Origin: Mesorhizobium sp. B2-3-4 | GTDB taxonomy: Bacteria; Pseudomonadota; Alphaproteobacteria; Rhizobiales; Rhizobiaceae | Assembly: GCF_006442315.1 (NCBI RefSeq) | Contig: NZ_VFVY01000008.1 | Coordinates: 62,001-126,000 of the forward strand | Length of the DNA stretch: 64,000 bases | Reading direction: 5' to 3' | Shown here: positions 34,435-43,991 of the stretch, one piece after another | Layout: every line of letters begins with the position of its first letter | Position numbering within the stretch: position 1 is the first letter of the stretch | The notes under the pieces: model-generated | Told to the model about the DNA's origin: nothing | Database searches by the model: none | What the model saw: the letters and a program-made list of their open reading frames with translations, nothing else | Translations under genes and position numbers: made by a program

Positions 34435-35595
34435 TCAGGTCGGATCCTCACGATGCAGGTCGTGAATGGTGACGCCGTCGGCATTGGTCGGCAGCATCAG
34501 CCACTTCTTGTGACGCAGCGTGCGCTCGGTGTCCTCGAGGCCCATCTCCCAATGCTCGCGCATCGACGTGCCGGAAAACTCGTAGTCCTTGGCGTGGCCT
34601 TCATAGCCTTTGTGCTGGTAGATCAGGTGGACGATGTTGACGACGCCGGCGTTGGAATAGTCGGCGATAAGCTCTCTCTCGCCTTCCTTGAGCTGCTCCG
34701 GCGGCACGCGCTTCAGCGCATCGAGCAGCTTCATCTTCAGCGCGTGGATGCGCTCGAAATTGTCTGTGTTCTGCCGCGTGCGGCTGGAATACATGATGTC
34801 CTTGTGGCGCGACAGAACGTCGGCCATGCCGCGCGGCAGCACGCCGCGGGCACTGAACAGGTCGACCTGGAAGACCAGCGAGGAACGGTCCTCTTCCTGG
34901 TCGAGCAGATATTGCAGCGGCGTGTTGGAAACGATGCCGCCATCCCAGTAATATTCGCCTTCGATGCGGATCGACGGGAAGGCCGGCGGCAGGGCGCCGC
35001 TCGCCATGATGTGCTCCGGTCCGATGCGCACCTTCTCGGTGTCGAAATAGACGAAGTTGCCGGTCCGGACATTGACCGCGCCGACGCTCAGCCGCTTTTT
35101 GCCGTCGTTCAGCACGTCGAAATCGATCAGGCTCTCCAGCGTGTCCTTCAACTCGGCGGTGTCATAGAAGCTGGTGGCGCCATCGGCGCCGGAGAGCTGG
35201 AACCAGGGGTTGGGATTGCGCGGCTTGAAGAAGCCAGGCTGGCCCATCGTCATCGTCATCAACGACGAGGTCTGGTTGCGTATATCGCGGTAGATGTCGC
35301 CCTCGGGCGTATAGGACCAGATCTTGCGCCCGGAGATCGTCTGCCAGAACTGTTCCAGCCGCTGCAGCCGTCGGCTCGGCTCGTTGCCGGCAATGATCGA
35401 GGCGTTGATGGCGCCAATCGAGACGCCGGAAAGCCAGGTCGGCTCGCAGCCGGCATCGGCCAGCGCCTGATAGACCCCTGCCTGATAGGCTCCGAGCGCG
35501 CCACCGCCCTGGAAGACTAGCGCGATACGGTCGTACTGCGCCGTGATTTCCTCGATGGTGGCGGCGGCTGCCTTGTTGCGGGTACGCTCAAGCAC
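34435..35595 (-). CDS. Patatin-like phospholipase
   Basis: A 386-residue acyl hydrolase. The oxyanion-hole glycines ([13 protein letters not shown], about 29-38), the nucleophile elbow GVSIG (Ser59) and the catalytic Asp218 in the DGG motif ([11 protein letters not shown]) form the intact Ser-Asp dyad. The C-terminal extension resembles DUF3734, common in bacterial patatins of this type. The GTG start at 35595 has AGGAG upstream and overlaps the decarboxylase stop; an upstream continuation to 35640 lies inside that gene. Its pairing with acetoacetate decarboxylase, and the divergent 3-hydroxybutyrate dehydrogenase, suggest a role in storage polymer or lipid turnover. Confidence 0.9.
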   Translation of the reverse strand: MLERTRNKAAAATIEEITAQYDRIALVFQGGGALGAYQAGVYQALADAGCEPTWLSGVSIGAINASIIAGNEPSRRLQRLEQFWQTISGRKIWSYTPEGDIYRDIRNQTSSLMTMTMGQPGFFKPRNPNPWFQLSGADGATSFYDTAELKDTLESLIDFDVLNDGKKRLSVGAVNVRTGNFVYFDTEKVRIGPEHIMASGALPPAFPSIRIEGEYYWDGGIVSNTPLQYLLDQEEDRSSLVFQVDLFSARGVLPRGMADVLSRHKDIMYSSRTRQNTDNFERIHALKMKLLDALKRVPPEQLKEGERELIADYSNAGVVNIVHLIYQHKGYEGHAKDYEFSGTSMREHWEMGLEDTERTLRHKKWLMLPTNADGVTIHDLHREDPT

Positions 35596-36370
35596 TGACT
35601 TTCTCCTGGTGGGAGGCGGCGAAGTGGCTGTTGTCGGCAAGGTAGTCGTGGACCACCTCGCCCATGCCCAGCGTCAGATCTGCCTTGAAGTGAACGGCCG
35701 ATACGATGTCGAGCACGGGCAGCTTCGCCACGTCGGCCATGACATGGGGCCGCAGGTCGAGCGCTGCCGGCGCCGTCCAGGCTTCCTTGAGCGTGATGTC
35801 GGTGAGGTAATAGCGGACCAGTTCGCAAATGCGCGGGGTGCCGTCGACATGCGGAATGATCTTGATCAGGAAATTGGGAGCGGCGAGCGAAGCGAGCACG
35901 GAATCGTGATCGGCTTCGCGGTGCTTGTAGCCCATCGTGCCGGTTGCGCAAAGCACGCTGCCATAGTGCAGGGTGCCGACGACCACTTCGCCCTCATGGA
36001 CGATCTTGGGGCTGGCGAGCTTTTTGGGAAAGCCCCACAGCTCGCGGCCGCCGGCGATCGGTGCGTCGTCGTCGAGATACATGGAATGGACATAGCCGCC
36101 GTGCTGGCCCTTGTAGCGCACGGGGATGACCTGACCGGTCTCGGTGTAGTCGCCGAAGCCGGTGGAGTCCGGCATGCGGATGAACTCGTACTTGACCAGC
36201 GGCTCATCGATCTCCAGCGGCGCCGGCACTACCGCTTCGAGCGCCTCGCGCGTCGTCCGGTAGGTGATGATGACGTATTCGCGGTCGAAGAAACGATAAG
36301 GGCCCGGCGGGAAGGAGGGATTGGTGAGCGGCATCGCATAGGCGCGCTTCACGACATCGGCGATTTCCAT
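35588..36370 (-). CDS. adc: Acetoacetate decarboxylase
   Basis: A 260-residue enzyme that converts acetoacetate to acetone and CO2. The Schiff-base lysine motif [14 protein letters not shown] (Lys116-Lys117) and the conserved N-terminal region ([20 protein letters not shown], with PGPYRF) are diagnostic. The ATG at 36370 gives the family N-terminus; the in-frame extension to 36439 is not conserved. It is translationally coupled to the patatin gene and is divergent from bdhA, so the locus can interconvert 3-hydroxybutyrate, acetoacetate and acetone. Confidence 0.92.
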   Translation of the reverse strand: MEIADVVKRAYAMPLTNPSFPPGPYRFFDREYVIITYRTTREALEAVVPAPLEIDEPLVKYEFIRMPDSTGFGDYTETGQVIPVRYKGQHGGYVHSMYLDDDAPIAGGRELWGFPKKLASPKIVHEGEVVVGTLHYGSVLCATGTMGYKHREADHDSVLASLAAPNFLIKIIPHVDGTPRICELVRYYLTDITLKEAWTAPAALDLRPHVMADVAKLPVLDIVSAVHFKADLTLGMGEVVHDYLADNSHFAASHQEKVSA

Positions 36371-36595
36371 CCAGGTGCCCCCAACGGTTCGAAAATGACC
36401 CCGCGCGAATGCGCTGGCAAATATGTTGCATGGCAGCATGACAATGCCGTGTCACCTCGAAGACGCCTGTTCACGGACGCGGCAAAGGCCGTCGCAGGGC
36501 TGTAATCGAGCCGACATATGGCCGTGGCATTGTCTTGTTGCGCCGCACAAACTATCTGCCTCAACTGTCCCTCCCACCTCTCGCGAGATCTCCCC

Positions 36596-37384
36596 ATGGG
36601 TTCCCTGTCTTCGAAGAATGCGCTTGTCACCGGCTCGACCAGCGGCATCGGGCTTGCAATCGCCCGCGCCTTTGCCGCTGAGGGCGCCAACGTCACCATC
36701 AACGGCCTGGGCGACGCCGCCGCCATCGAGCAGGAGCGCGCCGGCATCGAGAAGGATTTCGGCGTCAAGTGCCGCTACTCCGACGCCAATATGATGGACG
36801 GCGCGGCGGTCACCGCGATGATCCATGACGCCGAGGCCGCGTTCGGCAGCCTCGACATACTGGTCAACAATGCCGGCATCCAGCATGTCGCGCCGATCGA
36901 GGAGTTTCCCGACGACAAGTGGGAAGCCATCATCCGCATCAACCTGCTTGCCGCCTTCTACGCCATCAAGGCCGTGGTGCCCGGCATGAAGAGCCGCAAA
37001 TGGGGCCGCATCATCAACACGGCCTCGGCGCATGCGCTGGTCGCCTCGCCGTTCAAGTCGGCCTATGTCTCGGCCAAGCATGGCATAGCAGGCCTGACCA
37101 AGACGGTGGCGCTGGAAGTGGCGCAGAACGGCATCACCGTGAATGCGATCGCGCCCGGCTATGTCTGGACGCCGCTGGCCGAGAAGCAGATTCCCGACAC
37201 CATGAAGGCGCGCGGCATGACCGAGGAGCAGGTCAAGCACGACGTGCTGCTGGCCGCGCAACCGACCAAGGAATTCGTCACCGTCGAAGAACTCGCGGCC
37301 CTGGCATTGTTCCTGTGCTCGGACGCGGCCAAGCAGATCACCGGCACGACCTTGCCGATGGACGGCGGCTGGACCGCGCAGTAG
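36596..37384 (+). CDS. bdhA: 3-hydroxybutyrate dehydrogenase
   Basis: A 262-residue short-chain dehydrogenase. It has the cofactor motif TGSTSGIG (residues 12-19), NNAG at 91-94, catalytic Ser144, and the YVSAK motif with Tyr157 and Lys161. The segment IIRINLLAAFYAIKAVVPGMKSR and the C-terminus ITGTTLPMDGGWTAQ match D-3-hydroxybutyrate dehydrogenases closely. It oxidises 3-hydroxybutyrate from poly-hydroxybutyrate to acetoacetate with NAD. The ATG at 36596 puts the Rossmann motif at the usual place. It is divergent from acetoacetate decarboxylase. Confidence 0.93.
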   Translation: MGSLSSKNALVTGSTSGIGLAIARAFAAEGANVTINGLGDAAAIEQERAGIEKDFGVKCRYSDANMMDGAAVTAMIHDAEAAFGSLDILVNNAGIQHVAPIEEFPDDKWEAIIRINLLAAFYAIKAVVPGMKSRKWGRIINTASAHALVASPFKSAYVSAKHGIAGLTKTVALEVAQNGITVNAIAPGYVWTPLAEKQIPDTMKARGMTEEQVKHDVLLAAQPTKEFVTVEELAALALFLCSDAAKQITGTTLPMDGGWTAQ

Positions 37385-37452
37385 AGCTGTCGAGCATAAA
37401 GCGTTCCGGGCCGGCGCCAGGAGCGCCGGCAGGAGGGCAACGCGCGCAATCC

Positions 37453-38211
37453 ATGAAAATCATCCAGCTCTCCGATCCGCATCTGATGACGCCGGGCGGT
37501 CTTCTCTACGGGTCCGATCCGCGCGCCCGGCTGGAGGCCTGCCTGGCGGATATCGGCAGGAACCATGCCGATGCCGATCTGGTGGTGATCTCAGGCGACC
37601 TGACCAATGATGGCGAGCGTGCCGCCTATGCCGCGTTGCGGGAAGCGCTGGCAGGGTTCGCGCCGCCTTGCCGGCTGATGCTCGGCAACCACGACGACAG
37701 GACGCTTTTTCTGGAAATGTTCCCGCAGGCGCCGGCCGAACAAGGGTTCGTCCAGGGGGTCTTTGATGGCAGCGACGGCCGTGTGATCCTGCTCGACACG
37801 CTGGACAGCGGCCATGTCGAGGGCAGGCTGTGCGCTGACCGGCTCGCCTGGCTGGATGATAAGCTGCGGGAAGCGCGCGGCCGGCCGGTCTTCCTCTTCA
37901 TGCATCATCCGCCGTTCCGCATCCACATGCCGGTACTCGACGAGGTCAGGCTCGCCGACGCCGACGCCTTCCACGACATCCTGCGGCGCCACGGCAATGT
38001 CGGCCACATCTTCGCCGGCCACGTCCACAGGCTGATCGCCGGCAGCTGGCGCGGCATACCGGTCAGCACGCTGCGCAGCACCAACCATCAGAGTGCGCTC
38101 GATTTTTCGGACAGCTGGAGACTGGGCCATGAGCCGCCCGCCTATGCCGTGATCTTCATCGATGCCGATGGCGTGGTGGTGCATTTCCACGATTTCCTCG
38201 TCGCCGGATAA
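37453..38211 (+). CDS. Calcineurin-like phosphodiesterase, CpdA-type
   Basis: A 252-residue class III cyclic-nucleotide phosphodiesterase-like protein. All metal-binding motifs are present: LSDPHL near the N-terminus, SGDLTND, GNHDD, MHHPPF and GHVHR. Length and pattern match CpdA (3',5'-cAMP phosphodiesterase), but this superfamily also has other phosphodiesterase substrates. It lies 68 bp behind bdhA on the same strand, with a GC hairpin (GCCGGCGC-CAGGA-GCGCCGGC) between. A plausible AGGAGG is 14 bases upstream of the ATG. Confidence 0.85.
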   Translation: MKIIQLSDPHLMTPGGLLYGSDPRARLEACLADIGRNHADADLVVISGDLTNDGERAAYAALREALAGFAPPCRLMLGNHDDRTLFLEMFPQAPAEQGFVQGVFDGSDGRVILLDTLDSGHVEGRLCADRLAWLDDKLREARGRPVFLFMHHPPFRIHMPVLDEVRLADADAFHDILRRHGNVGHIFAGHVHRLIAGSWRGIPVSTLRSTNHQSALDFSDSWRLGHEPPAYAVIFIDADGVVVHFHDFLVAG

Positions 38212-38369
38212 TGCACGGGACGCTGGCAGGATCAGGACGCCAACGCTGTTCCCGATCACGGGGCGGCTGTCGCAAGTGTGATCCGATACCCGTATCATCG
38301 CCGCGAAAAATTCTTACCGATTTGTAAGGTCATGGGTTAGAACCGCTTTGGGCTTCAGGCGGGGTTGCT

Positions 38370-39374
38370 ATGTTGGCTATGATTTTTCGCGTATCGCGCG
38401 GTCCTTTGCTGCTGGTCGCCGGCCTTGTCCTGGCGATGTGCGCGCAGGCGCAAGCAGTCGAATTCCAGACAATCACGATCAAGGTCGGTTACGGCCCAGG
38501 CGGGGGCTATGACCAGACATCGCGGCTGATCGCCCGCCATCTCGGCCGGTTCCTACCGGGCCATCCGGATATTGTCGTCCAGAACGTGCCCGGAGGCGGC
38601 AGCCTCAAGCTCACCAAGATGGTGCTGGGCAGCGAGCCGGCGGACGGAAGCGTCATCGCCTCGGTCAGCGAAGCCATGTCCTATGCCCCGGTGCTCGATC
38701 CCCAGAACGCGAATTTCGATCCGCTTGCCCTGCAATGGATCGGTTCGCTCGTCAACGAGCCGGCCTACTGCATGACGAGCAAGGGCTCCGGCATCGACAC
38801 GATGGACAAGTTCCTGCAGTCCGATTTCCTGGTCGGGGCGACCGGCAAGAGCAGCGTGACCTATATTTTCGCGGCGCTGGTCAAGAACGGGCTGAAGGCG
38901 AAGTTCAAGATCGTCACCGGCTTTGACGGCACAGCCGATATCGAACTGGCGATGCAGCGCGGCGAAATTGCCGGCATGTGCGGCGTTTCCAGCTACAACA
39001 CCTCCGGAAGCCGCGACGCGCTCAATCTCATCGGAACATTCGGGTCAGGACCGGCCGTCGGCGGGGAGAAGCTTGAACGGTTCAGCGACAAGATCGAGGA
39101 TATCAAGGTCCGGGAGGCGGCCACGCTCATCGAGACGACCTTGCAGTTCCATCACCCGCTGGTTGTGCCGCCGGGCACACCCAAGGAGACGGTCGAGGCG
39201 CTTCGCAAGGGATATATGGAAATGGTGAAGGATCCGGCGTTCCTCGCCGATATCGGCAAGCTCAGTGAAATGGCCGTCAACGCCACCAGTGGCGAGGATA
39301 TAAGCCGGCTTGTGTCGCAGCAGTTGAAGGTTGGTCCGGATGTGTTCGAGACCGCCAGAAATCTGGTGAAGTAG
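38370..39374 (+). CDS. Tripartite tricarboxylate transporter substrate-binding protein (TctC-like)
   Basis: A 334-residue periplasmic binding protein with a signal peptide (hydrophobic LLLVAGLVLAMCAQAQA). The mature protein shows Bug/TctC features: KVGYGPGGGYDQTSRLIARHLG, VVQNVPGGGSLK and a FKIVTGFDGTADIELAMQRGEIAG segment. It should deliver a carboxylate to the TctA-type permease that starts 20 bp downstream. The ligand is unknown; this family takes many carboxylates. Confidence 0.87.
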   Translation: MLAMIFRVSRGPLLLVAGLVLAMCAQAQAVEFQTITIKVGYGPGGGYDQTSRLIARHLGRFLPGHPDIVVQNVPGGGSLKLTKMVLGSEPADGSVIASVSEAMSYAPVLDPQNANFDPLALQWIGSLVNEPAYCMTSKGSGIDTMDKFLQSDFLVGATGKSSVTYIFAALVKNGLKAKFKIVTGFDGTADIELAMQRGEIAGMCGVSSYNTSGSRDALNLIGTFGSGPAVGGEKLERFSDKIEDIKVREAATLIETTLQFHHPLVVPPGTPKETVEALRKGYMEMVKDPAFLADIGKLSEMAVNATSGEDISRLVSQQLKVGPDVFETARNLVK

Positions 39375-39394
39375 ATTTCCGGCGAGGCTCAAGG

Positions 39395-41368
39395 GTGGAT
39401 CTGATCCTCACCGCCTTCGTCGAGATGGCCCAGCCGTTTCGCATGCTGATGCTGGTGACCGGTGTTTTCGTCGGCCTCGTCGTCGGCGTCGTCCCGGGCA
39501 TCGGCGGGCTGTTCGCCATGGCCCTGCTGATCCCGATGACCTACAATATGGACGCCTATGCCGCCTTCGCGCTGCTGCTGGGCATGGGGTCGGTCAACAC
39601 CACTTCCGACACGATCCCCGCGATCCTGTTCGGGGTTCCGGGCTCGGTCGGCGCCGCGGCAACGGTGCTGGACGGCCACGCCATGGCCAAGAAGGGCGAA
39701 GCCGCGCGCGCCTTCGGAGCGTCCTATTCCGCTTCGATGATCGGCGGCGTGTTCGGTGCGCTGGTGCTTGCGGCGGCTATTCCCGTGATGCGGCCGCTTG
39801 TCCTCTATCTGAAGACGCCGGACTTCTTCGCCATCTGCGCCTTCGGCCTCTCCATCGTGGCAATGCTGGCCGGGAGCCAGCCCTTGAAGGGGCTGGCGGC
39901 GGCCATGTTCGGCATGCTCGCCTCCTTTGTCGGCATCGACAAGATCGCCGGTATCGACCGGTGGACCTTCGGCCAGATCTATCTCTGGGACGGCCTGCCG
40001 GTCGCGTTGGTGTTTCTCGGCCTGTTCGGCTTGCCTGAACTCGCCTCGCTCCTGTTGCGCGGCTCCATCCAGGGTAATGCGGAGCGGCCGACCTATGCCG
40101 GCATGTGGCAAGGCATCAGGGACACGCTGCGGGAATGGCCTCTGGTGCTGCGATGCAGCAGCATCGGCTCGCTGCTTGGCGCGGTTCCGGGCGTCGGCAT
40201 CGCGGTGCTGGACTGGATTGCCTATGGCTATGCGGCGCGCCGCCCCGGCTCCGGGCCGAAGTTCGGCGAGGGCAATGTCAGGGGCGTCATCGCACCCGAA
40301 AGCGCCAACAATGCCAAGGAAGGCGGCTCGCTCATTCCGACCATTGCCTTCGGCGTGCCGGGTTCGGCCTCGATGAGTATCCTGCTCGGCGCCTTTGTCG
40401 TTCACGGACTGGTCCCTGGCCCCGATATGCTGGGCAAGAATGCCGCGCTGACGATGTCGATGGTGTTCAGCATCGCCGTGGCGAACATAGTGGGCGCGGT
40501 AACCTGCCTTGTGCTGACCCGGCCGCTGGCGCGCGTGGCGCAGGTTTCGGCCGCCATACTGGTGCCGCTGGTGGTGACCTTCATCGTCGTTGGCGCTTAC
40601 CAGACCAATATGAGTGCCTTCGACTTCGCACTGGTCATCGGCGTCGGCGCCGTCGGCATGGCGATGAAGGAACTCAACTGGCCGCGCTCGGCCTTTTCTC
40701 TGGGCTTCGTTCTCGGCCCGAGTCTGGAGAACTACTTCTTTCTTGCCTACCAGATTTCCGGCTGGTCCTGGCTTGCCCAGCCGCTGGTGCTCATCCTGCT
40801 CGGACTGGCCGTGGTCGGTGTCATCAGGCAGACGCTGTCGTGGATCAGGGCCAGAAATCCCGGCGGGCCGCTGCCGCCGGCGCTGCCCGACATCGCCGCA
40901 GGCACCGCGATGACATTGCTGGCGCTCGCGGCATTGGTGACGGCCGCGACCGGCTTTCCCTTCGAGGCAGCCATCTTCCCGATCATCACGGCGGGATTGC
41001 TGCTGGCTTTTTCGCTGGTGACGACAGTGCGGACGACGCTGCGGTGGCGAAGGCGGGGCATGCCCTCCGCATCCGCGCCCGATATGGCACCGGGCGAATG
41101 GTCGCCGGCCTCGGAACCCACCATGAGAGGCAATCTTGCGATCATCGGCCTTTGCCTCGCCTTGGCCCTTCTCATCCTGCTGGTCGGCCACCTGGCGGCG
41201 ACCTTCATCTTCGTGGCCGGCAGCATCATGGTGCTCGGCGCGAAGTCGTGGCGGCCACCGCTGGTGATCGCCGCCGCCGCGACCGCCTTTGTCTATTCGG
41301 TTTTCGATATGCTGGCGTCGCAGCCCTGGCCGACACCTTGGCTCGCCGGTATCGGAAGGATTTTCTAG
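39395..41368 (+). CDS. Tripartite tricarboxylate transporter membrane protein, TctA fused to TctB-like domain
   Basis: A 657-residue membrane protein. The first 500 residues match TctA: GVVPGIGGLFAMALLIP near residue 30, SDTIPAILFGVPGS, and the repeat half with PESANNAKEGGSLIPTIAFG and GVPGSAS. After residue about 500 come four further hydrophobic segments with a hydrophilic linker, the size and pattern of the small TctB subunit. No separate tctB lies in the locus, which supports a fusion. The start is GTG at 39395. The stop codon TAG is the first part of an intergenic repeat. Confidence 0.88.
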   Translation: MDLILTAFVEMAQPFRMLMLVTGVFVGLVVGVVPGIGGLFAMALLIPMTYNMDAYAAFALLLGMGSVNTTSDTIPAILFGVPGSVGAAATVLDGHAMAKKGEAARAFGASYSASMIGGVFGALVLAAAIPVMRPLVLYLKTPDFFAICAFGLSIVAMLAGSQPLKGLAAAMFGMLASFVGIDKIAGIDRWTFGQIYLWDGLPVALVFLGLFGLPELASLLLRGSIQGNAERPTYAGMWQGIRDTLREWPLVLRCSSIGSLLGAVPGVGIAVLDWIAYGYAARRPGSGPKFGEGNVRGVIAPESANNAKEGGSLIPTIAFGVPGSASMSILLGAFVVHGLVPGPDMLGKNAALTMSMVFSIAVANIVGAVTCLVLTRPLARVAQVSAAILVPLVVTFIVVGAYQTNMSAFDFALVIGVGAVGMAMKELNWPRSAFSLGFVLGPSLENYFFLAYQISGWSWLAQPLVLILLGLAVVGVIRQTLSWIRARNPGGPLPPALPDIAAGTAMTLLALAALVTAATGFPFEAAIFPIITAGLLLAFSLVTTVRTTLRWRRRGMPSASAPDMAPGEWSPASEPTMRGNLAIIGLCLALALLILLVGHLAATFIFVAGSIMVLGAKSWRPPLVIAAAATAFVYSVFDMLASQPWPTPWLAGIGRIF

Positions 41369-41469
41369 AGCATTTCACCGTTTCACGGAAACGGCGAACT
41401 ACTCTAACTCTTTGTTTTGACGCAATTCCGGACGAAAAACCGTTTCACACTTTTCCTGGAATTGCTCTA
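41366..41469. repeat. Rhizobial 104-bp palindromic intergenic repeat
   Basis: TAGAGCA at 41366 pairs with TGCTCTA at 41463-41469, enclosing an inner palindrome (CGTTTC-ACG-GAAACG) and the stretch GACGCAATTCCGGACG. Elements of this shape are dispersed in Mesorhizobium-like genomes. Here it provides the TAG stop of the TctA-type gene and ends within a few bases of the convergent ligase stop. Confidence 0.8.
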
Positions 41470-42939
41470 AGGACCTGTCCGCGCCAGCGTTTCGACCAGC
41501 TGGCGGCGCAGCAGCTTGCCGTTGCTGCTGTAAGGCAGCGACGCGACGAGCCGTATCTCGCGCGGCCGCCGGTCGGGCGCGATGTTGGCGCGCATGAAGG
41601 CCTGGAATTCCTCGACCGTCCCGCGGTCGGAGACGATGAACGCGGCGATTTCCTGCCCCATGGTCTCGTCCGGAAAGCCGGCCACGGCGACGTCCTGCAC
41701 CTTGGCATGGGTGCGGATCAGTTTTTCCAGTTCCTGCGGCGCAACGTTGACGCCGCCGCGAACGATCATGTCGGACTCCCGATCTACGATCGTGACAAAT
41801 CCGTCGGCGTCCACAAATCCGATGTCGCCGGGAATGCCCCAGTCGGAGCCCATGATCTTGGGATCGACGAAAAGGCGATTGCCTGGAATCAGAACCGCGG
41901 ATGCCATGGTCGGTGTCCGGGCCCTGATCAGTCCGCGCTCACCTTGTGGCAGCACGTCTCCGTTCGCGTCGAGGATCTCGACCTGCACGCCGGTCACCGG
42001 ACGGCCGGCGCTTTCGGGCTTTGCCAGAATATCCGCGCCCGACAGTGAGGATATGATGCCGGTGAGGCTCGAGGAATAGCTTATCCGGTATCCAGGCGAG
42101 AGATAACGATAGGCGGCGATCTTGTCGTCGCCCCTGGCCGGTCCGCCCACGCTGTAAAGAACGGAAAGTTGCGGAAACAGATGGGTCGCGCGTTCGCCGA
42201 CTTCCTTGACCATCCGGGCAATGACCGATGGTGCCAACGCGGTGCCGCTTGCCTGGAACGAGAGCAGCGCCTCGATGAGCTCCGAGGGGGTGAACAAGGG
42301 AGGGAAGAAGCGGACGATGCCCCCGTAAAGCAGATAGCCGAAGACCTGGTGTCGCATTGCCGAGTAAGACAGGGCCATCGGCGTCAGGAATCGCTTGGCG
42401 GTTCCCTCCACCACGCCCCGACGCGCCGCAATGCGCCTGGCGAGCGCCTCGTGCGATTGTGTATAGGCCTTGGGATCGCCGGTGGTGCCGGATGAGAAGA
42501 TCAGGAAAGCTGGATTGGCATCGCTCATCGAAGCGTCCGCATCGAAACCCGGCGCCGAAGAGGCCGTTTTCCAGCCGGCGTCGAAGAGGGCGTGGGGATA
42601 GACCTCGTCGCCGGGCATGGCACGGCTTTCGAAAACCACCTTCAAGCCGAAGTCGCGGGCCTGCCTGGCACGCTGGCTTCCTGGGGTTCGAAAATCGATG
42701 ACGACCGGTGTGGCGCCAATTTTCCAGCAGGCAAGGATGGACAGCACCACGTCGATGTTGTCGACCATGGCGAACCCGACGCGGTCGCCCGGCCCGACGC
42801 CCGATGCGCCGAAATTGGCGGCAAGATGCCTGCTCTGGGTCAGCGCCTGCGCATAGGTGATCTGCCACCGGTCGCCGACCATCGCGACCTTGTCGCCATG
42901 AGAGGCGAAGGCTTCCAATATCTGCCGGCCAAAACTCAT
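41467..42939 (-). CDS. Stand-alone AMP-dependent acyl/amino acid ligase
   Basis: A 490-residue ANL-superfamily adenylating enzyme. Core motifs are the P-loop-like FLIFSSGTTGDPKAY, the GDIGFVDADGFVTIVDRESDM hinge region with the Asp and Arg that bind ATP, and the C-terminal lysine in YSSNGKLLRR. Adenylation would load a substrate on a carrier or CoA. The ATG at 42939 overlaps the stop of the upstream carrier-thioesterase gene (ATGA), so the partner is probably that protein's carrier domain. Substrate identity cannot be read from the sequence. Confidence 0.88.
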   Translation of the reverse strand: MSFGRQILEAFASHGDKVAMVGDRWQITYAQALTQSRHLAANFGASGVGPGDRVGFAMVDNIDVVLSILACWKIGATPVVIDFRTPGSQRARQARDFGLKVVFESRAMPGDEVYPHALFDAGWKTASSAPGFDADASMSDANPAFLIFSSGTTGDPKAYTQSHEALARRIAARRGVVEGTAKRFLTPMALSYSAMRHQVFGYLLYGGIVRFFPPLFTPSELIEALLSFQASGTALAPSVIARMVKEVGERATHLFPQLSVLYSVGGPARGDDKIAAYRYLSPGYRISYSSSLTGIISSLSGADILAKPESAGRPVTGVQVEILDANGDVLPQGERGLIRARTPTMASAVLIPGNRLFVDPKIMGSDWGIPGDIGFVDADGFVTIVDRESDMIVRGGVNVAPQELEKLIRTHAKVQDVAVAGFPDETMGQEIAAFIVSDRGTVEEFQAFMRANIAPDRRPREIRLVASLPYSSNGKLLRRQLVETLARTGP

Positions 42940-43991
42940 TGCTTGTGCTGGATCTCGCGCGTCGCCGCGTGCCTCTCGTCGAGGAATGCAAGAATTTCCG
43001 CGTCGATCGCGTCCATGTTGGCCTTGCGGAATTTGTTGTGCGTGCCCGGCATGACGACCGTCTTCACGCTGGCCTTGTCGGATGCCCAGCCCTTGTAGTC
43101 CCTCACCGTCGTGGCCCCCCATTCCGAACTGGCGAGGATGAGGATGTCGCAGGGATAGGACGAGGGCACGAAGCCTGCAGCAGCCTTGAGCAGCGCGCTC
43201 TTATAGGCTTTCTTGCGCAGGTGCCGGCCCAGACGGGTCTGTCCGAGGCCGGCCGTCTTCAGTGTGTCCCGCAACAGGCGCCAGTAGATGACTTTTCGCG
43301 CGATGTTGCGGCGACGGCTCTCGGTCAGTCGATCGTCGGGCATCGGCTTCAGCCACGCCGAGCCCGGGGACGGCGGATCGATGAGCACGATCGCCGGCCG
43401 CTTGCCGGTCGCCTCATGGCTCAGCCGGCCGACCTCGATCGCCAGCAGGCCGCCAACGCATATGCCGCCGATGACTTCTGGATGCCTGCCCGTCACCGAG
43501 GTCAGGGCTTCAAAATAGTTGGTGCCGATTTCGGCCATGGTGGAATAAGGCGTCTCGCCGGGTTCCGTGCCCATGCCGCGCACGGCCATGACCGCGTATT
43601 TCTCCTTCAGGCGCCTGCTGAAGCGATTGGCGAACAGGGCCGAGCCGGTGATGCCGTGGATCATCGCGATCGGCTCCTGGCCGATACTGCCGGACACCGG
43701 AACGATCAGCTCACGAGCCGGATGCTCCGGCACCAGCGACGCGATCAGCCGTCCGAATTCGCGCGGTGTTTGCGCTTCGAGCAGGACGGAGGTCTGCAAT
43801 TTGACGCCGAACCGCTTCTGCACCGCAAGCACCAAAGTCTCCGCCATCAGCGAATCACCGCCGAGATCGAAGAAATTATCGTCGAGGCCGACTGCCGGTA
43901 CCTTCAATTCCGCGGCAAAAATGCCGGCGATCGCATGGGCCGGTCCATCGCCGGGCAGCGGCACAGGTCTGATCAGTTGCTGGACGTTCAT
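42936..43991 (-). CDS. Carrier protein-thioesterase didomain with catalytic Cys
   Basis: A 351-residue two-domain protein. Residues 1-90 are a phosphopantetheine carrier with LGGDSL (attachment Ser47). Residues about 100-345 are an NRPS-type alpha/beta-hydrolase thioesterase. Its nucleophile elbow is GGICVGG with Cys178 in place of the usual Ser; Asp205 (VLIDPPSPG) and His318 (PGTHNKF) complete a likely Cys-Asp-His triad. The ATG at 43991 follows AGGGGC. It is coupled to the adenylating enzyme, so the pair can activate, tether and release one acyl or aminoacyl unit. The known Cys-type NRPS thioesterases form strained rings such as beta-lactones, which is a possible but unproven precedent. Confidence 0.85.
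   Translation of the reverse strand: MNVQQLIRPVPLPGDGPAHAIAGIFAAELKVPAVGLDDNFFDLGGDSLMAETLVLAVQKRFGVKLQTSVLLEAQTPREFGRLIASLVPEHPARELIVPVSGSIGQEPIAMIHGITGSALFANRFSRRLKEKYAVMAVRGMGTEPGETPYSTMAEIGTNYFEALTSVTGRHPEVIGGICVGGLLAIEVGRLSHEATGKRPAIVLIDPPSPGSAWLKPMPDDRLTESRRRNIARKVIYWRLLRDTLKTAGLGQTRLGRHLRKKAYKSALLKAAAGFVPSSYPCDILILASSEWGATTVRDYKGWASDKASVKTVVMPGTHNKFRKANMDAIDAEILAFLDERHAATREIQHKQ

Noticed and set aside
39389..41191. 600-codon minus-strand frame opposite the TctA-type gene
   Set aside because: It is highly charged with His/Arg/Gln runs, typical of an antisense reading of a membrane protein.
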